From Zoroaster sp. YZ-2022 (Eukaryota; Echinodermata; Asteroidea; Forcipulatida; Zoroasteridae), in NCBI GenBank assembly GCA_029582265.1, contig CM055816.1, positions 81,772,472 through 81,836,471 of the forward strand: 64,000 nucleotides of DNA. The letters run 5' to 3'. A program made the translations under genes and the position numbers. Under the pieces are notes generated by a model, which searched no databases, had not been told where the DNA came from, and worked only from the letters and a program-made list of their open reading frames with translations. Shown here piece after piece: positions 41,880 through 54,879 of this stretch; within the stretch, counting starts at the first letter, position 1, and every line of letters starts with the position of its first letter.

Positions 41880-44800
41880 AAGTGGAGGTACATGTATATA
41901 TCTCACCCATCCCCTCAGGGATTTACACCTGTGTATGTAATGTCATCAAGTATCATAAAGTGGAGGTATACATGTATATCTCACCCATCCCCTCAGGGAT
42001 TTACACCTGTGTATGTAATGTCATCAAGTATCATAAAGTGGAGGTATACATGTATATCTCACCCATCCCCTCAGGGATTTACACCTGTGTATGTAATGTC
42101 ATCAAGTATCATAAAGTGGAGTATACATGTATATCTCACCCATCCCCTCAAGGGATTTACACCTGTGTATGTAATGTCATCAAGTATCATAAAGTGGAGT
42201 ACATGTATATCTCACCATCCCCTCAGGGATTTACATATGTGTATGGAATGTCATCAAGTATCATAAAGTGGAGGTATACATGTCTCACCCATCCCCTCAG
42301 GGATTTACACCTGTGTATGTAATGTCATCAAGTATCATAAAGTGGAGGTATACATGTATATCTCACCCATCCCCTCAGGGATTTACATATGTGTATGGAA
42401 TGTCATCAAGTATCATAAAGTGGAGGTATACATGTCTCACCCATCCCCTCAGGGATTTACATCTGTGTATGGAATGTCATCAAGTATCATAAAGTGGAGG
42501 TATACATGTATATATCTCACCCATCCCCTCAGGGATTTGCACCTGTGTATGTAATGTCATCAAGTATCATAAAGTGGAGGTATACATGTATATCTCACCC
42601 ATCCCCTCAGGGATTTACACCTGTGTATGTAATGTCATCAAGTATCATAAAGTGGAGGTATACATGTATATCTCACCCATCCCATCAGGGATTTACACCT
42701 GTGTATGTAATGTCATCAAGTATCATAAAGTGGAGGTATACATGTATATCTCACCCATCCCCTCGGGGATTTATATCTGTGTATGTAATGTCATCAAGTA
42801 TCATAAAGTGGAGGTATACATGTATATCTCACCCATCCCATCAGGGATTTACACCTGTGTATGTAATGTTATCGAGTATCATAAAGTGGAGGTATACATG
42901 TATATCTCACCCATCCCGTCAGGGATTTACACCTGTGTATGTAATGTCATCGAGTATCATAAAGTGGAGGTATACATGTATATCTCACCCATCCCCTCAG
43001 GGATTTACACCTGTGTATGTAATGTCATCAAGTATCATAAAGTGGAGGTATACATGCATATCTCACCCATCCCCCTCAGTGATTTACACCTGTGTATGTA
43101 ATGTCATCAAGTATCATAAAGTGGAGGTATACATATATCTCACCCATCTCCTCAGGGATTTACACCTGTGTATGTAATGTCATCAAGTACATGTATCATA
43201 AAGTGGAGGTATACATGTATCTCACCCATCCCCTCAAGGATTTACACCTGTGTATGTAATGTCATCAAGTATCATAAAGTGGAGGTATACATGTATATCT
43301 CACCCAACCCCTCAGGGATTTACACCTGTGTATGTAATGTCATCAAGTATCATAAAGTGGAGGTATACATATATATCTCACCCATCCCCTCAGGGATTTA
43401 CACCTGTGTATGTAATGTCATCAAGTATCATAAAGTGGAGGTATACATGTATATCTCACCCATCCCCTCGGGGATTTACACCTGTGTAATGTCATCAAGT
43501 ATCATAAAGTGGAGGTATACATGTATATCTCACCCATCCCATCAGGGATTTACACCTGTGTATGTAATGTCATCGAAGTATCATAAAGTGGAGGTATACA
43601 TGTATCTCACCCATCCCATCGAGGGATTACACCTGTGTATGTAATGTCATCGAGTATCATAAAGTGGAGGTATACATGTATATCTCACCCATCCCTAGGG
43701 ATTTATATCTGTGTATGTAATGTCATCAAGTATCATAAAGTGGAGGTATACATGTATATCTCACCCATCCCATCAGGGATTTACACCTGTGTATGTAATG
43801 TTATCGAGTATCATAAAGTGGAGGTATACATGTATATCTCACCCATCCCGTCAGGGATTTACACCTGTGTATGTAATGTCATCGAGTATCATAAAGTGGA
43901 GGTATACATGTGTATCTCACCCATCCCCTCAGGGATTTACACCTGTGTATGTAATGTCATCAAGTATCATAAAGTGGAGGTATACATGCATATCTCACCC
44001 ATCCCCCTCAGTGATTTACACCTGTGTATGTAATGTCATCAAGTATCATAAAGTGGAGGTATACATATATCTCACCCATCTCCTCAGGGATTTACACCTG
44101 TGTATGTAATGTCATCAAGTACATGTATCATAAAGTGGAGGTATACATGTATATCTCACTCATCCCCTCAAGGATTTACACCTGTGTATGTAATGTCATC
44201 AAGTATCATAAAGTGGAGGTATACATGTATATCTCACCCATCCCCTCAGGGATTTACACCTGTGTATGTAATGTCATCAAGTATCATAAAGTGGAGGTAT
44301 ACATGTATATCTCACCCATCCCCTCGAGGATTTACATCTGTGTATGTAATGTCATCAAGTATCATAAAGTGGAGGTATACATGTATATCTCACCCATCCC
44401 CTCAGGGATTTACACCTGTGTATGTAATGTCATCAAGTATCATAAAGTGGAGGTATACATGTATATCTCACCCATCCCCTCAGGGATTTACACCTGTGTA
44501 TGTAATGTCATCAAGTATCATAAAGTGGAGGTACATGTATATCTCACCCATCCCCTCAGGGATTTACATATGTGTATGGAATGTCATCAAGTATCATAAA
44601 GTGGAGGTATACATGTCTCACCCATCCCCTCAGGGATTTACACCTGTGTATGTAATGTCATCAAGTATCATAAAGTGGAGGTATACATGTATATCTCACC
44701 CATCCCCTCAGGGATTTACATATGTGTATGGAATGTCATCAAGTATCATAAAGTGGAGGTATACATGTCTCACCCATCCCCTCAGGGATTTACATCTGTG

Positions 44801-45072
44801 TATGGAATGTCATCAAGTATCATAAAGTGGAGGTATACATGTATATATCTCACCCATCCTGAGGGATTTGCACCTGTGTGTAATGTCATCAAGTATCATA
44901 AGTGGAGGTATACATGTATATCTCACCCATCCCCTCAGGGATTTACACCTGTGTATGTAATGTCATCAAGTATCATAAAGTGGAGGTATACATGTATATC
45001 TCACCCATCCCATCAGGGATTTACACCTGTGTATGTAATGTCATCAAGTATCATAAAGTGGAGGTATACATG
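41880..45072. repeat. 78-bp tandem array (about 41 copies)
   Basis: Unit ATCATAAAGTGGAGGTATAC..., period 78 bp, with length variants (for example ATATATCTCACC, or lacking ATGTATA). Two blocks, about 42,800-43,190 and 43,750-44,150, share the same series of variants (CATCGAG, GTCAGGG, CCCCCTCAGTG, AAGTACATGTATC), which indicates a higher-order duplication of roughly 930 bp. Open frames of about 26 codons per unit are by-products of the period. Confidence 0.95.
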
Positions 45073-46971
45073 TGGGCAATTCTCCATGGGAGAGGAAAAA
45101 ATGTCAAAAATAAATATTTACATATTAAACCTTTTTTGTACTTTTTCCAGACCTCAATTAAATGGGGAATTCAGTTCAAAAAACGAAATTGAAAAAAAAT
45201 ACATATTTCTGGTAAAAACAGTGATTTTTGCAATTTATGATTAAAAACGTTCAGATTTGGTAAAAAAATAAAATTTTGTGTATGTATTACTTTCTGAATT
45301 ACAGGGAAAAGGTTTGATTTATTTTATAATGTTACAAGTTACTAACATTACTCAGGGTCATTAAAAAAAAATCTATATATATAAATATATATATATATAT
45401 AGTGTGAGCCTTCATTTAAAAATGTCAAAGTGTACGTAATTCCGTTACCCAGAAAAAATGGCAAAAGTTACTTATTTCACAAATTTTCTTGGTTTTTTCT
45501 TCAAATCATTGTATGTTGAGAAAAGACCCTACTATAAACATAAATGAAAAATAAAAACTTTAAAATAGTAATTTCTTGGCATTTTCCAAGTGATAACGGA
45601 ATTACGAAGCGATAGCGGAATTACGGTAGCGGAATTACGCATGCACAATATGCACATTTCCTCCAGATTATGTACATGACAATTTTTCATAGTAAAAATT
45701 CGATTTTCGGTAAAACAAACAAACATAAATACATGTAAAACCATTTAAAATGCTCTAAATTGCATAGTTGAGCATTTTAAAACCCATAAACATATCGTAA
45801 AAATATTCCAGGACAATTTTCTTTCTCAATTCAACCGCTTCAGTCACTTTGGTCGCATTTTCAGGAAAATACTAAACTTGAAATGTACTGTTTCCATTTG
45901 CATGGTTATTAATTACCAAATCTATAATACGTTTTTTAACATGGAACAACCACAGAATGTAAAAAAAAACAAGAATTTGAGGAAGCAAATATTGAGACAT
46001 TTGTTATTGTTGCTGCAGTTCATCATGTATGTGTTAAATATTTCTATTAAAGATTTCCCTCTTAAACATGTTAAATGGATTTAAAGTACATGTACATGCC
46101 CTTGTTTTAACCAGGACACATTATATATTATTTGACCATTTTTACCTTTAGGAAGATTACAATAGATCAATCCATTAAACTCGCCCTTAACGTGTTGACC
46201 AATTACAGCCTTTGCTACATGTATGCCACCAAAAGTCAGCCACGGTAAAATCCTCAAGTACAGTGGTGATGTAGGCAATCCTGTGATTGGTCAATATGTA
46301 AAGGGGTGGGGCTTAATGGATTGGTGTATTAATTAGGCAAATTCTAAAATCTGCTAACCAGCAATGCAGCCATCACCAGACTACTTTCATTTGACCTTGA
46401 CTTGACCTAAAAAATGAAGCCCAGACATGTTTAGGCTACATTTACATTTTTGATCTGCTAATTTTCACCTAGCTTTCCCCTTGTGCCATTTATAAACTTC
46501 TAAAATTTGTATTGTGATGAGTTTATGTTGAATTCAATGTTAATGTATTGCATTTACCTATTAAACCTATGGCGTAATTCATTACCGCCCAGGCGTAATT
46601 CCGTTACCGTGATTAAAATGCAAATTATGAAAAGAGTGATTATTTTTTCAACTTTGTTCTGCATTGTAGTTAACAACCTGAACTCTACAAATAACAGGTA
46701 GTGTCCAATTTTAAAATTTCAAAACTTCAGAGTTTTATTAATTTATGCGAGAACTCAAATATGCTTGTCCTCCGTCCGTAATTCCGTTACCGATATTAAG
46801 CTCGCCCCCTTAAAGGGTAATCTTGTGGGATTTTTTTTTAGCGGTGAATCAATTCTATTGGGTCTTGGCTCCCTTTCCATGTTTAGATGAGTTGCCTAGC
46901 ATAGAACATATTTTTTTGGGAAAAGAATAATCCTTGACAAAAGTGACAAACGTAATCCTTTTTCCAAAAAA
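45073..46971. other. Unique AT-rich sequence with recurring GTAATTCCGTTACC motif
   Basis: No gene recognised. The motif GTAATTCCGTTACC or a near copy occurs at 45436-45449, 46574-46586, 46594-46607 and 46778-46791 on the + strand, and as G(G/A)TA(A/G)CGGAATTAC at 45592-45605, 45611-45624 and 45625-45638. An AT microsatellite lies at about 45374-45402. Confidence 0.6.
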
Positions 46972-47471
46972 NNNNNNNNNNNNNNNNNNNNNNNNNNNNN
47001 NNNNNNNNNNNNNNNNNNNNNNNNNNNNNNNNNNNNNNNNNNNNNNNNNNNNNNNNNNNNNNNNNNNNNNNNNNNNNNNNNNNNNNNNNNNNNNNNNNNN
47101 NNNNNNNNNNNNNNNNNNNNNNNNNNNNNNNNNNNNNNNNNNNNNNNNNNNNNNNNNNNNNNNNNNNNNNNNNNNNNNNNNNNNNNNNNNNNNNNNNNNN
47201 NNNNNNNNNNNNNNNNNNNNNNNNNNNNNNNNNNNNNNNNNNNNNNNNNNNNNNNNNNNNNNNNNNNNNNNNNNNNNNNNNNNNNNNNNNNNNNNNNNNN
47301 NNNNNNNNNNNNNNNNNNNNNNNNNNNNNNNNNNNNNNNNNNNNNNNNNNNNNNNNNNNNNNNNNNNNNNNNNNNNNNNNNNNNNNNNNNNNNNNNNNNN
47401 NNNNNNNNNNNNNNNNNNNNNNNNNNNNNNNNNNNNNNNNNNNNNNNNNNNNNNNNNNNNNNNNNNNNNNN
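46972..47471. other. Assembly gap (500 N)
   Basis: Exactly 500 undetermined bases; true length unknown. Confidence 1.
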
Positions 47472-47781
47472 TTACACTGTATTGGCATGTTCATTTGTGC
47501 TTGAACCTTAACACTTTACACAACAGAGCCTTTCATTGTCAAGTTAAGTACTACTACTAGTACCTCTAGCTGCCATGCCAAATTCAGAAAGTGGTTCCAA
47601 ACTTGTCAAATTGCAGACACCCAAACCCCCCCCCCCCAAAAAAAGGGAAAAATGAAAAACCGGCAACATAATTTTTGAATCGCGCCTTACTCTGGTTAAC
47701 ATGTTTGCTTGAGTACACAGTAGTCATAATTACTCAATAATTACACCTGTCATGGCTAGCATGGCCTTTTTGAGAACAATA

Positions 47782-48000
47782 GACCTTTCCCATCAAATAT
47801 GCTAATTACAAATTGCGTGTGCGCATTGGCACTATTGGTGGGCAAAACGAGGGAACATTGCGCCTTTTTGTATGGGGATGATGGTGGCTTGACGCACACG
47901 CACTTGTGCGTTTTTATACTGCACAACTCTATAGCGTTTGCCAACCAGTGGTGTTTGTATGCATGCGCAAATGTAATTACCATATTTCATGGGAAAGGTC
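47782..48000. mobile_element. MITE with GACCTTTCCCAT termini
   Basis: GACCTTTCCCATCAAATATG at 47782 is inverted at the right end (CATATTTCATGGGAAAGGTC, ending 48000). The inverted similarity extends inward through AATTACA. No clear target duplication. Confidence 0.7.
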
Positions 48001-48089
48001 CATTTCTCTGAAATTTGGCCTGGCCCTTTTCTTCTTGCAGTCGAGGCCCGAGGATGTAAAAAGAATATTGAGATAAAAAAAAATGCAGT

Positions 48090-48340
48090 TGATATTGAGC
48101 CGGCGATGGCAAAATGATCTGAAATGACAATTTGCCGGTGGTCTTTTCTCTGATTTGGTCAATATCTGTGATGTAAGCATTTTCCGGTAATTCAACAAGT
48201 ACACTTGGCAGTCATGAAAAATGATATTTTGCCAACAGTCTTATCTGGTCATCCAAGATGGGGCAAGCACTTACCAATTAGAAAAGACTGCCGGCAAAAT
48301 AACTTTTCAGATCATTTTGCCCTCGCTGGCTAAATATCCA
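48090..48340. repeat. Fold-back repeat with ~70-bp arms
   Basis: The left arm 48090-48162 (GATATTGAGCCGGCGATGGC onward, GGCAAAATGATCTGAAA) is inverted at about 48268-48340. Arms differ by small indels. MITE-like; family unknown. Confidence 0.65.
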
Positions 48341-48426
48341 CTGCTAGATAGGCCCCAAGAGTAAAAATGACCCAGTAAAAATACAAGGAATTCGGTAGGG
48401 CAAAGGATAACAGAGAGAATTCAATA

Positions 48427-48670
48427 TTAAAGGGGGACTGTCGTCATGATTGAAGCAGGCCTGTGGCTGTACATGGAATTATGAACTCTAACCCAGTTAC
48501 TGCACGTGCACGCGCGCTGGCCGTCATCGTCACATCACAATTGGCACCATCATTATATTGTATTCTGATGTGACGGCCAGCGCACGCGCGCGTGCAGTAA
48601 CTGGGTTAGAGTTCATAATTCCATGTACAGCCACAGGCCTGCTATGATCATGACAACAGTCCCCCTTTAA
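48427..48670. mobile_element. Palindromic MITE with TTAA flanks
   Basis: TTAA at 48427-48430 and 48667-48670 flank inverted arms of about 100 bp beginning AGGGGGACTGTCGTCATGAT. TTAA duplications fit piggyBac-group insertion. The centre is short and the whole can form a near-perfect hairpin. Related ends occur at 52367-53028. Confidence 0.8.
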
Positions 48671-51600
48671 TGCCCATTAGATTATGGGTTGAGTAATGTG
48701 AATAAAGCCCGGTTTATCCTTCTTGCAAATGTTGGATGTGAAGCAAAATTCACTATATCAACAGTGGAAAAACAGCAGGTATTTCATGGGAACATCCCGG
48801 AAATTAAATTCGCATATAGGCCTAATGCCTATATTGATTTTACAGGAAGTATGAACCATGCTTATGGCGAGGACACCCTGCCTACAACTTCTTTAAGACT
48901 TTTACTTTTCAAAATTAGAGTATTATTTAGTAAAGCATCAGGCAACAGGTCAATGAAACACCTTCGTTGAAATAATTTTGTATTAAGTGCTTTTTAAATA
49001 ATTATGACTTATACTTACCTACAGTCATGACAGTGTAGGCTACACTGTTTAGCAAAAAAGTCTCATCACTCCTCATCATCCCCCTATTCCAAAGCTGATG
49101 ATGGAACTGGTGATAGCGAAGTAGACTGGATCTGGATGTCCTCGTGTGGTACTGCTACTAGTACTGGTAGCAATATACATAACAACACTTTAACATAAGT
49201 GTCGATTTTTCAGGGTTCGGAGAGCTCTAAATCTAATATTAGTTGTCATGATCGTAACTCTCCATCCAACTGTTGGAAGGAGACGATCATCGCAACTAGG
49301 TCTAGTACTGTAGTAGGAAAGATAATTTAATCATACAGCAAAACAGTAGGGTTAATGTACGTTACCACACTTAGTTAGTGTTGTCCAAACTTCGAGAGTA
49401 TTTAAATAAACAGTAAGTTAGGCCTACATCGGCATATCGAGTCACCTTCAAATCAGAGGTCATGGAACCTTTCAATAGTGACAACACACTTGTAACCCTT
49501 CAGCACGAAACTGTTTCAAATTAGTGGTGAACTTGAAAACGATTAATAAACAAAAGTATTCAACTCTAACAACAAAAATTCTTAATTGAAAAAATAATAA
49601 TGTGTTGTTACAAACTTTAAAACTTTTTTAAAAGTTTTTAATGCAAGCTTATTTACCGCTTACGGGTTCTCGAATGTACACCGATCGCGTCTAGACCTTT
49701 TACTTAGCCTTAATCTCAAGAACGCCAGCTGTTGACACTAATTCTAACGTCGGCGCTGTGCTAGGGAACGCATCAAGGTTCAACTACAACCGTTCAACAA
49801 CAATACGGTTTTTAAGTTGTATGTTTTCAAATTTAAAGCCCGCGGGGAGCAAGGCATGACGGGTAACCCCCCATAGAAATTTCGTAAATGCCCACTTGTA
49901 ATCAGAAAAGTTAATTTAAAGAAAGTGTACTTCATGTACGACTTAGACATTACTAAAAAGTATTGGAAAAATATTTTGTTCGGAAAGAACATCTAAAATA
50001 AACAAATACGCTACAATTCAGAAGAGGGTATCATTTTAAACTTTCACTTCTTAAAATCTTGACAAGAATGCATAGCAATGACCCCGGGGTCACCCGCGCA
50101 ATCCCCCCTTTTACACAATAGGGCGACCTCTATTTGGAAATGCGCGAACTGCATCAAAATTGAGAATTAGCAACAGTACAAGGGGGAAACGTTGCTTACA
50201 ATTATTTCCACGGATTTAAAGGTTATTTGAATTGTAAATTATGAAGAGGTTAATTTTACGAGTTAATTCATCGCAATTCTTGTTCAGTTTGGTCAGCGTA
50301 TTATTGTTAAAAATGAGCTTCCAGTTTGATAGTGCCATCCCCCCATTTACCACATTCCATCAGATATCCTTTGAAATTATTGAATAAATTTATATTTTTG
50401 GTAGTTTTAAACACAATATTTAATTCATCTTTTTATTGTCCGTCGGTAAAAAAATCACAAGCTCATTAACACGCATAATACGGTAGAAAGACGGCAATAA
50501 ACTAGGCGAATCCCCTCATTTACAAGGATTTCTTACTAAAACAGGTGTAATATTTACTCTTTGGAAAATTCATTATTTTGATATTAGAATACAAAACTAT
50601 AGCAAAATGATGAATTAGATTACAAGATTAAATGTTTTTCTAACTAACACACTAAAAGGTAGACATTTAATTCAGCAGTTTTTAAGTTATAACCTTTCCA
50701 TTTCGACCAATGTGATTTGTTTGTACCGACGCTTGGCGCATAAAAGGTCAGTTGGGTTAGTAACAGTCGAAATTGATTTTTTTGATACTTTTCGTGCCCG
50801 TTGAGTGCTCAAATATTAAAATTATACTGCTCTTTCTTAAAGAACAGTGAATTCGCTGGTCATTTAAAAAAATTACTGGAAAATTCTAAATAACAACAAT
50901 TTTATTAAACACACCCCCCTATTTACAAAAACACGTTCGTTTGTAATAGTGTAAATAGGGGGATTTGCGGGATGGTTGCAACTAGGCTTATACGGGCAGT
51001 CGACCGATATCTTCAGTTGATGAACAAAGTAGGGGCTACTTTTATGACTCAGTAGTCCATGGTGCATCAGAACCTGCAGGGTTGTTTATAATAATGAGCT
51101 AAGGATAGGTCAAGGTATAGAAGGAATGGGGAATCATTTATCTCTCTCCTACCAAGTGCTAAAATTACTAAAACACCCTTTTTGCCCAATCTGTAATTAC
51201 AAGGGGTCTGAGGAAGATAATGCATCCCAAAATATTTGTTGTCAACTTTATTTCTGAAACAAAAAAATAGTAAAAAATAAATAAATAAGAAACAATTTTT
51301 AGTTGGTGGGTGGGGTTCAGGATGGGTCCCTCCAGCCCTCACTTCCAGTATTCACATGACTTGTGTAGGTTGGCTGATATTAAAGAAGAAAACCTGTAGA
51401 TGTATATATATATATGTGTGTTATTTGTTAGCCCTTGCTAGAAAAGTAATGACAAATTACTCATAATTACTTTTTCGAAAAAACAAGAGAAAAACACTTT
51501 CAATATTCTCAAATGAGTGTATTTAGACCCATTTGTTTTATTCACTGCCCCTTATCTATATTTGATTTTATTTGTAAAAAAATTGCTTTAGGTCTACTTA

Positions 51601-52362
51601 TCACACCATGTTTCAGAGATTAAACTGTATCAAAGAAAAAAAAATTGTCAAGTTTGGACTTTTATGTAACCAAACAGCTGTGAACCTGAATAGAAAATAA
51701 TTATAACATAATGTTACAACCAGACAAAATTCATGACAATTTTCAAAAACAAAATTTCTCTTTAAGTGTTTATTGATTAACTGCAGGTGCACTTCATAGT
51801 TTACATCATTACAACAAATAGATCTTATAATCAAACAACTAGTTGTTGGCACTCAACTTGACTCATTTGCTAATATTATGTCCCTCTCACAATATGTGAT
51901 GATATATGACTTTGGTCCCCTAAATGCCTTGCCATAGATCTCCTCTGTATCCAGAGCAATGGAGCACCTAAGGCCAGCACATGTTCCATTTCTTAACTGT
52001 AAAACAATGAACAAGAAATGATGGGGGGTGGGGGATTATACAGTTTTGTTTATACGCCTTTAACCCTAACTCCATAGGCCCATTTGCTTACACATAACCT
52101 GAATCCTCCAAAATCCTTCAGTAGTAAAGCAAGCACATGACATGTATGTCTTTCTAATCTGTGATACATGTACATGGCCAGGGACACTCCCTGCATGCAT
52201 GGAGCAATAAACAGTGTCCACTGACCCAAGCACTGACCTTGCAATCACTACAACAAACATGGATGTACATGTACCATGGAAAGGCAAGTATGCCTAATAA
52301 CCTCAATCCTTCAAAATCCTTCACTTTGGCAGAGGATTTTGGAGGATTTGGGAAGGTTAGGG
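48671..52362. other. No gene recognised
   Basis: A plus-strand frame of 93 codons at 48689-48970 (PEIKFAYRPNAYIDFTGS) could not be tied to any family. The rest has only short frames and low-complexity stretches (TATATA near 51405). Nothing firm can be annotated. Confidence 0.4.
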
Positions 52363-52366
52363 TTAA

Positions 52367-53028
52367 AGGGGGACTGTCATGGATTTAAATCAAAATTAAA
52401 TATGTGATCGTTTTATTCTTTTATATCAGTAAAAGATCAATAAAATTTTGGTTTTGTGTTTTTATTGTTTTTGAGAGTGTCATTTTACCATTGTAAAAAT
52501 GCCCCCCACTTTTACTAGTTGTTCCCGCCCTGCACGGAGGAGCTGTTTGTGACGTCATGTCGGGAAGAGATATTAGATAGTCATGATTGTTGGTTGTTGA
52601 AACCATGTTCATCCTGTTGTTTCCGACGAACTTTGGTCGTCCAAATACGGCGATATTTTGGGTCACTTGGGAACAGATGAAGGCTAACACCGTCTTTGGT
52701 GGTGTTGCTGCATCCCGGCATTTTATTAGTTCCGGAAACAAGAATCACGGAAGAAATGAAATCGAGGCTACGTGTGTGAATGTGTATGTGTATGTATGTA
52801 CATGTACATGTACATGTACATCATGTACACATCGGATCTTCTCGACCTGACGTCACATATCTTATGCAAATGAAGCTTCCACCATGGGGCGGGGTTGCCT
52901 CCCCCAAACACTTAAAACATTGTTTTAAAATACTTGTACTCAGAAATCAATGATTAAATAGACACAGGTGGGTCTCAAAAACAATATTTTATTACAAAAC
53001 GCTTTAAGTAAAGGATGCCAGTCCCCCT
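52367..53028. mobile_element. TTAA-flanked element with AGGGGGACTG ends
   Basis: TTAA at 52363-52366 and 53029-53032. Ends AGGGGGACTGTCATGG and, inverted, AGGGGGACTGGCATCC. The same ends as 48427-48670 but a different, longer interior (with ACATGTACATGTACATGT near 52798), so both belong to one non-autonomous family. Confidence 0.75.
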
Positions 53029-53624
53029 TTAATGTGATATTTGGGTGCCAGGGGTCAGCATTTCAATATGGTGCCCATGCTTTAAAGACAAAGTCCACTG
53101 ATACAGTTATTCTAACAGTTTAATTTATATTTATTAAAGGTCTGGTGTCAGTTTCGATCTTTGGCTGATTTGACCCAAAAATTTGATATAAAATTTAAAT
53201 ATGTATTTTGATGGGGTTGAGAAAGTTACAAGCTTTTATTTGAGCCAACAGTGAAATAATTTTTTTATTTTTTATTATGTTTCCTGATCTTAAAAAATAG
53301 AAGTAAAATTATTGTTCGTTAGAGCAGGTGATACTCTCCAAAAATTTGTTCACTTGTAAAATTCTGTACTTCTATATTTGGGGCCAAAGATTGGGCAATG
53401 CATCTTTGATTAAAAACCCAGGAAGTAAAGACTGCAGCATATGACAATGATCAACCAGCATTCACGAACTCAGCTGACTATGTTGATTCCGAACATGAAA
53501 TGACCATTGTTATGCGGAATTGTTAGGTTAATCCAGCAGCAGGGGCTAGTGAGCCCAGCCATAACTAGGCAAGTCTTTTGTTGACCTGCTGACTTGCATA
53601 CCTCTGCTGACAGTCATTAGGGAC

Positions 53625-54141
53625 TTTCAGATTGTCAGTTCAACTATGTGGATTAAGACTTGATGACGTCATGTTGAAGCTTTGCGCATGCTTCACGTCT
53701 TCTCCCTTGTCCACTACCTGAATTGAGAACGTGTTGACTATGGTTTCGCCATTCTCTCTAAAACCTGCACGCCGTTCTCACTTGTGACATCATACCAAGC
53801 TCTCAAGATGGATGCAATCGCGACTGTTGATGGTCGTAGTACTTGAATTCTGCGTTTACAGGTTGGTTGGCATCTTAGAGCAACATAAACTCTTCATCAT
53901 CCAACAAGTCGCTAAAATAACATAAAATAATAGCCTCGCGGAGTCTGTGTAGATTCGCCATATCTGTTGGGTTTGTCACATGACATGTGTCATGACATCA
54001 TCACGTCCACTCGTCGTTGACGCGTCATCGAGTGAAATCTGAAATGTTTCCAACGATAGTCAACATGAGCATTTGACTTGATGGACATGCATCACCGCTC
54101 GACGTGGACGAGGTCCACGTTCACGCAATATAAAAGTCCCT
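53625..54141. mobile_element. Possible MITE with AGGGACTTT ends
   Basis: AGGGACTTT near 53625 and AAAGTCCCT near 54133 are inverted copies about 510 bp apart. The inner sequence shows little further inverted similarity and no target duplication was settled. Confidence 0.35.
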
Positions 54142-54879
54142 AGTATGAGATACATGTGGACTTGATGCCCTCCTTCCAGCACTTCAAACTTCAAAGTAGG
54201 CCCTGTAAGTTATATAAAGAAACAACAGATACCTGATAATACAGATTAACCATTTACTAGAGTGATCTACAACCTACAACATTTTAAAGGAGGTGTTTTC
54301 ACTACAAACTAAAACCATCCAGTTTGCATGGAGACAAGAAGCAAACACCTAGAGTCCCATGTGCATTACTGAAATAAGCATGCTAAGATAAAGAACTATT
54401 AAGGGTTATTTTATTAGTTATTATTGTGGGGCAAGGTACATGTAGTTGAAAGTTGTCCACGTTGCTTTGGGCTTATATTAACCAGCATGGGCTTAGATAC
54501 CTCAAAGACATAATTTAAAACAAGGCCCAAATAAGGTCCCAGTTCTGTGGGTTTGGATCTTATGGGAATAGTGCCCAACCTGTACAGAGCAGACTAAAGT
54601 TTGTACTGTTCACCAGATAGCCTGTGTGCAATATGAAGCCACAGAATCCAAGGTACATGTACGTACTTACATGATATGCATGGCGGAATGAGACATGTCC
54701 ATACGTCAAGATGTTATGACAGTCTGTCCTGGGGGATATAATAGAAAAAAAATTGCATTCAATGTCGTGAGTTAATGTGGCTGAATCTTGTAGTTTGCAG
54801 GTATATATTGCACTGAATTTCCTGTGAATTTCAGACAGGGTCGAACCTTGTTTAGTTTTCATTTTATTCATTAAAACAT

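Noticed and set aside
41882..45244. Overlapping 130-240-codon frames with the repeat IKWRYTCISHPSPQGFTPVY
   Set aside because: By-products of the 78-bp satellite. All three forward frames are open and interrupted only by length-variant units.
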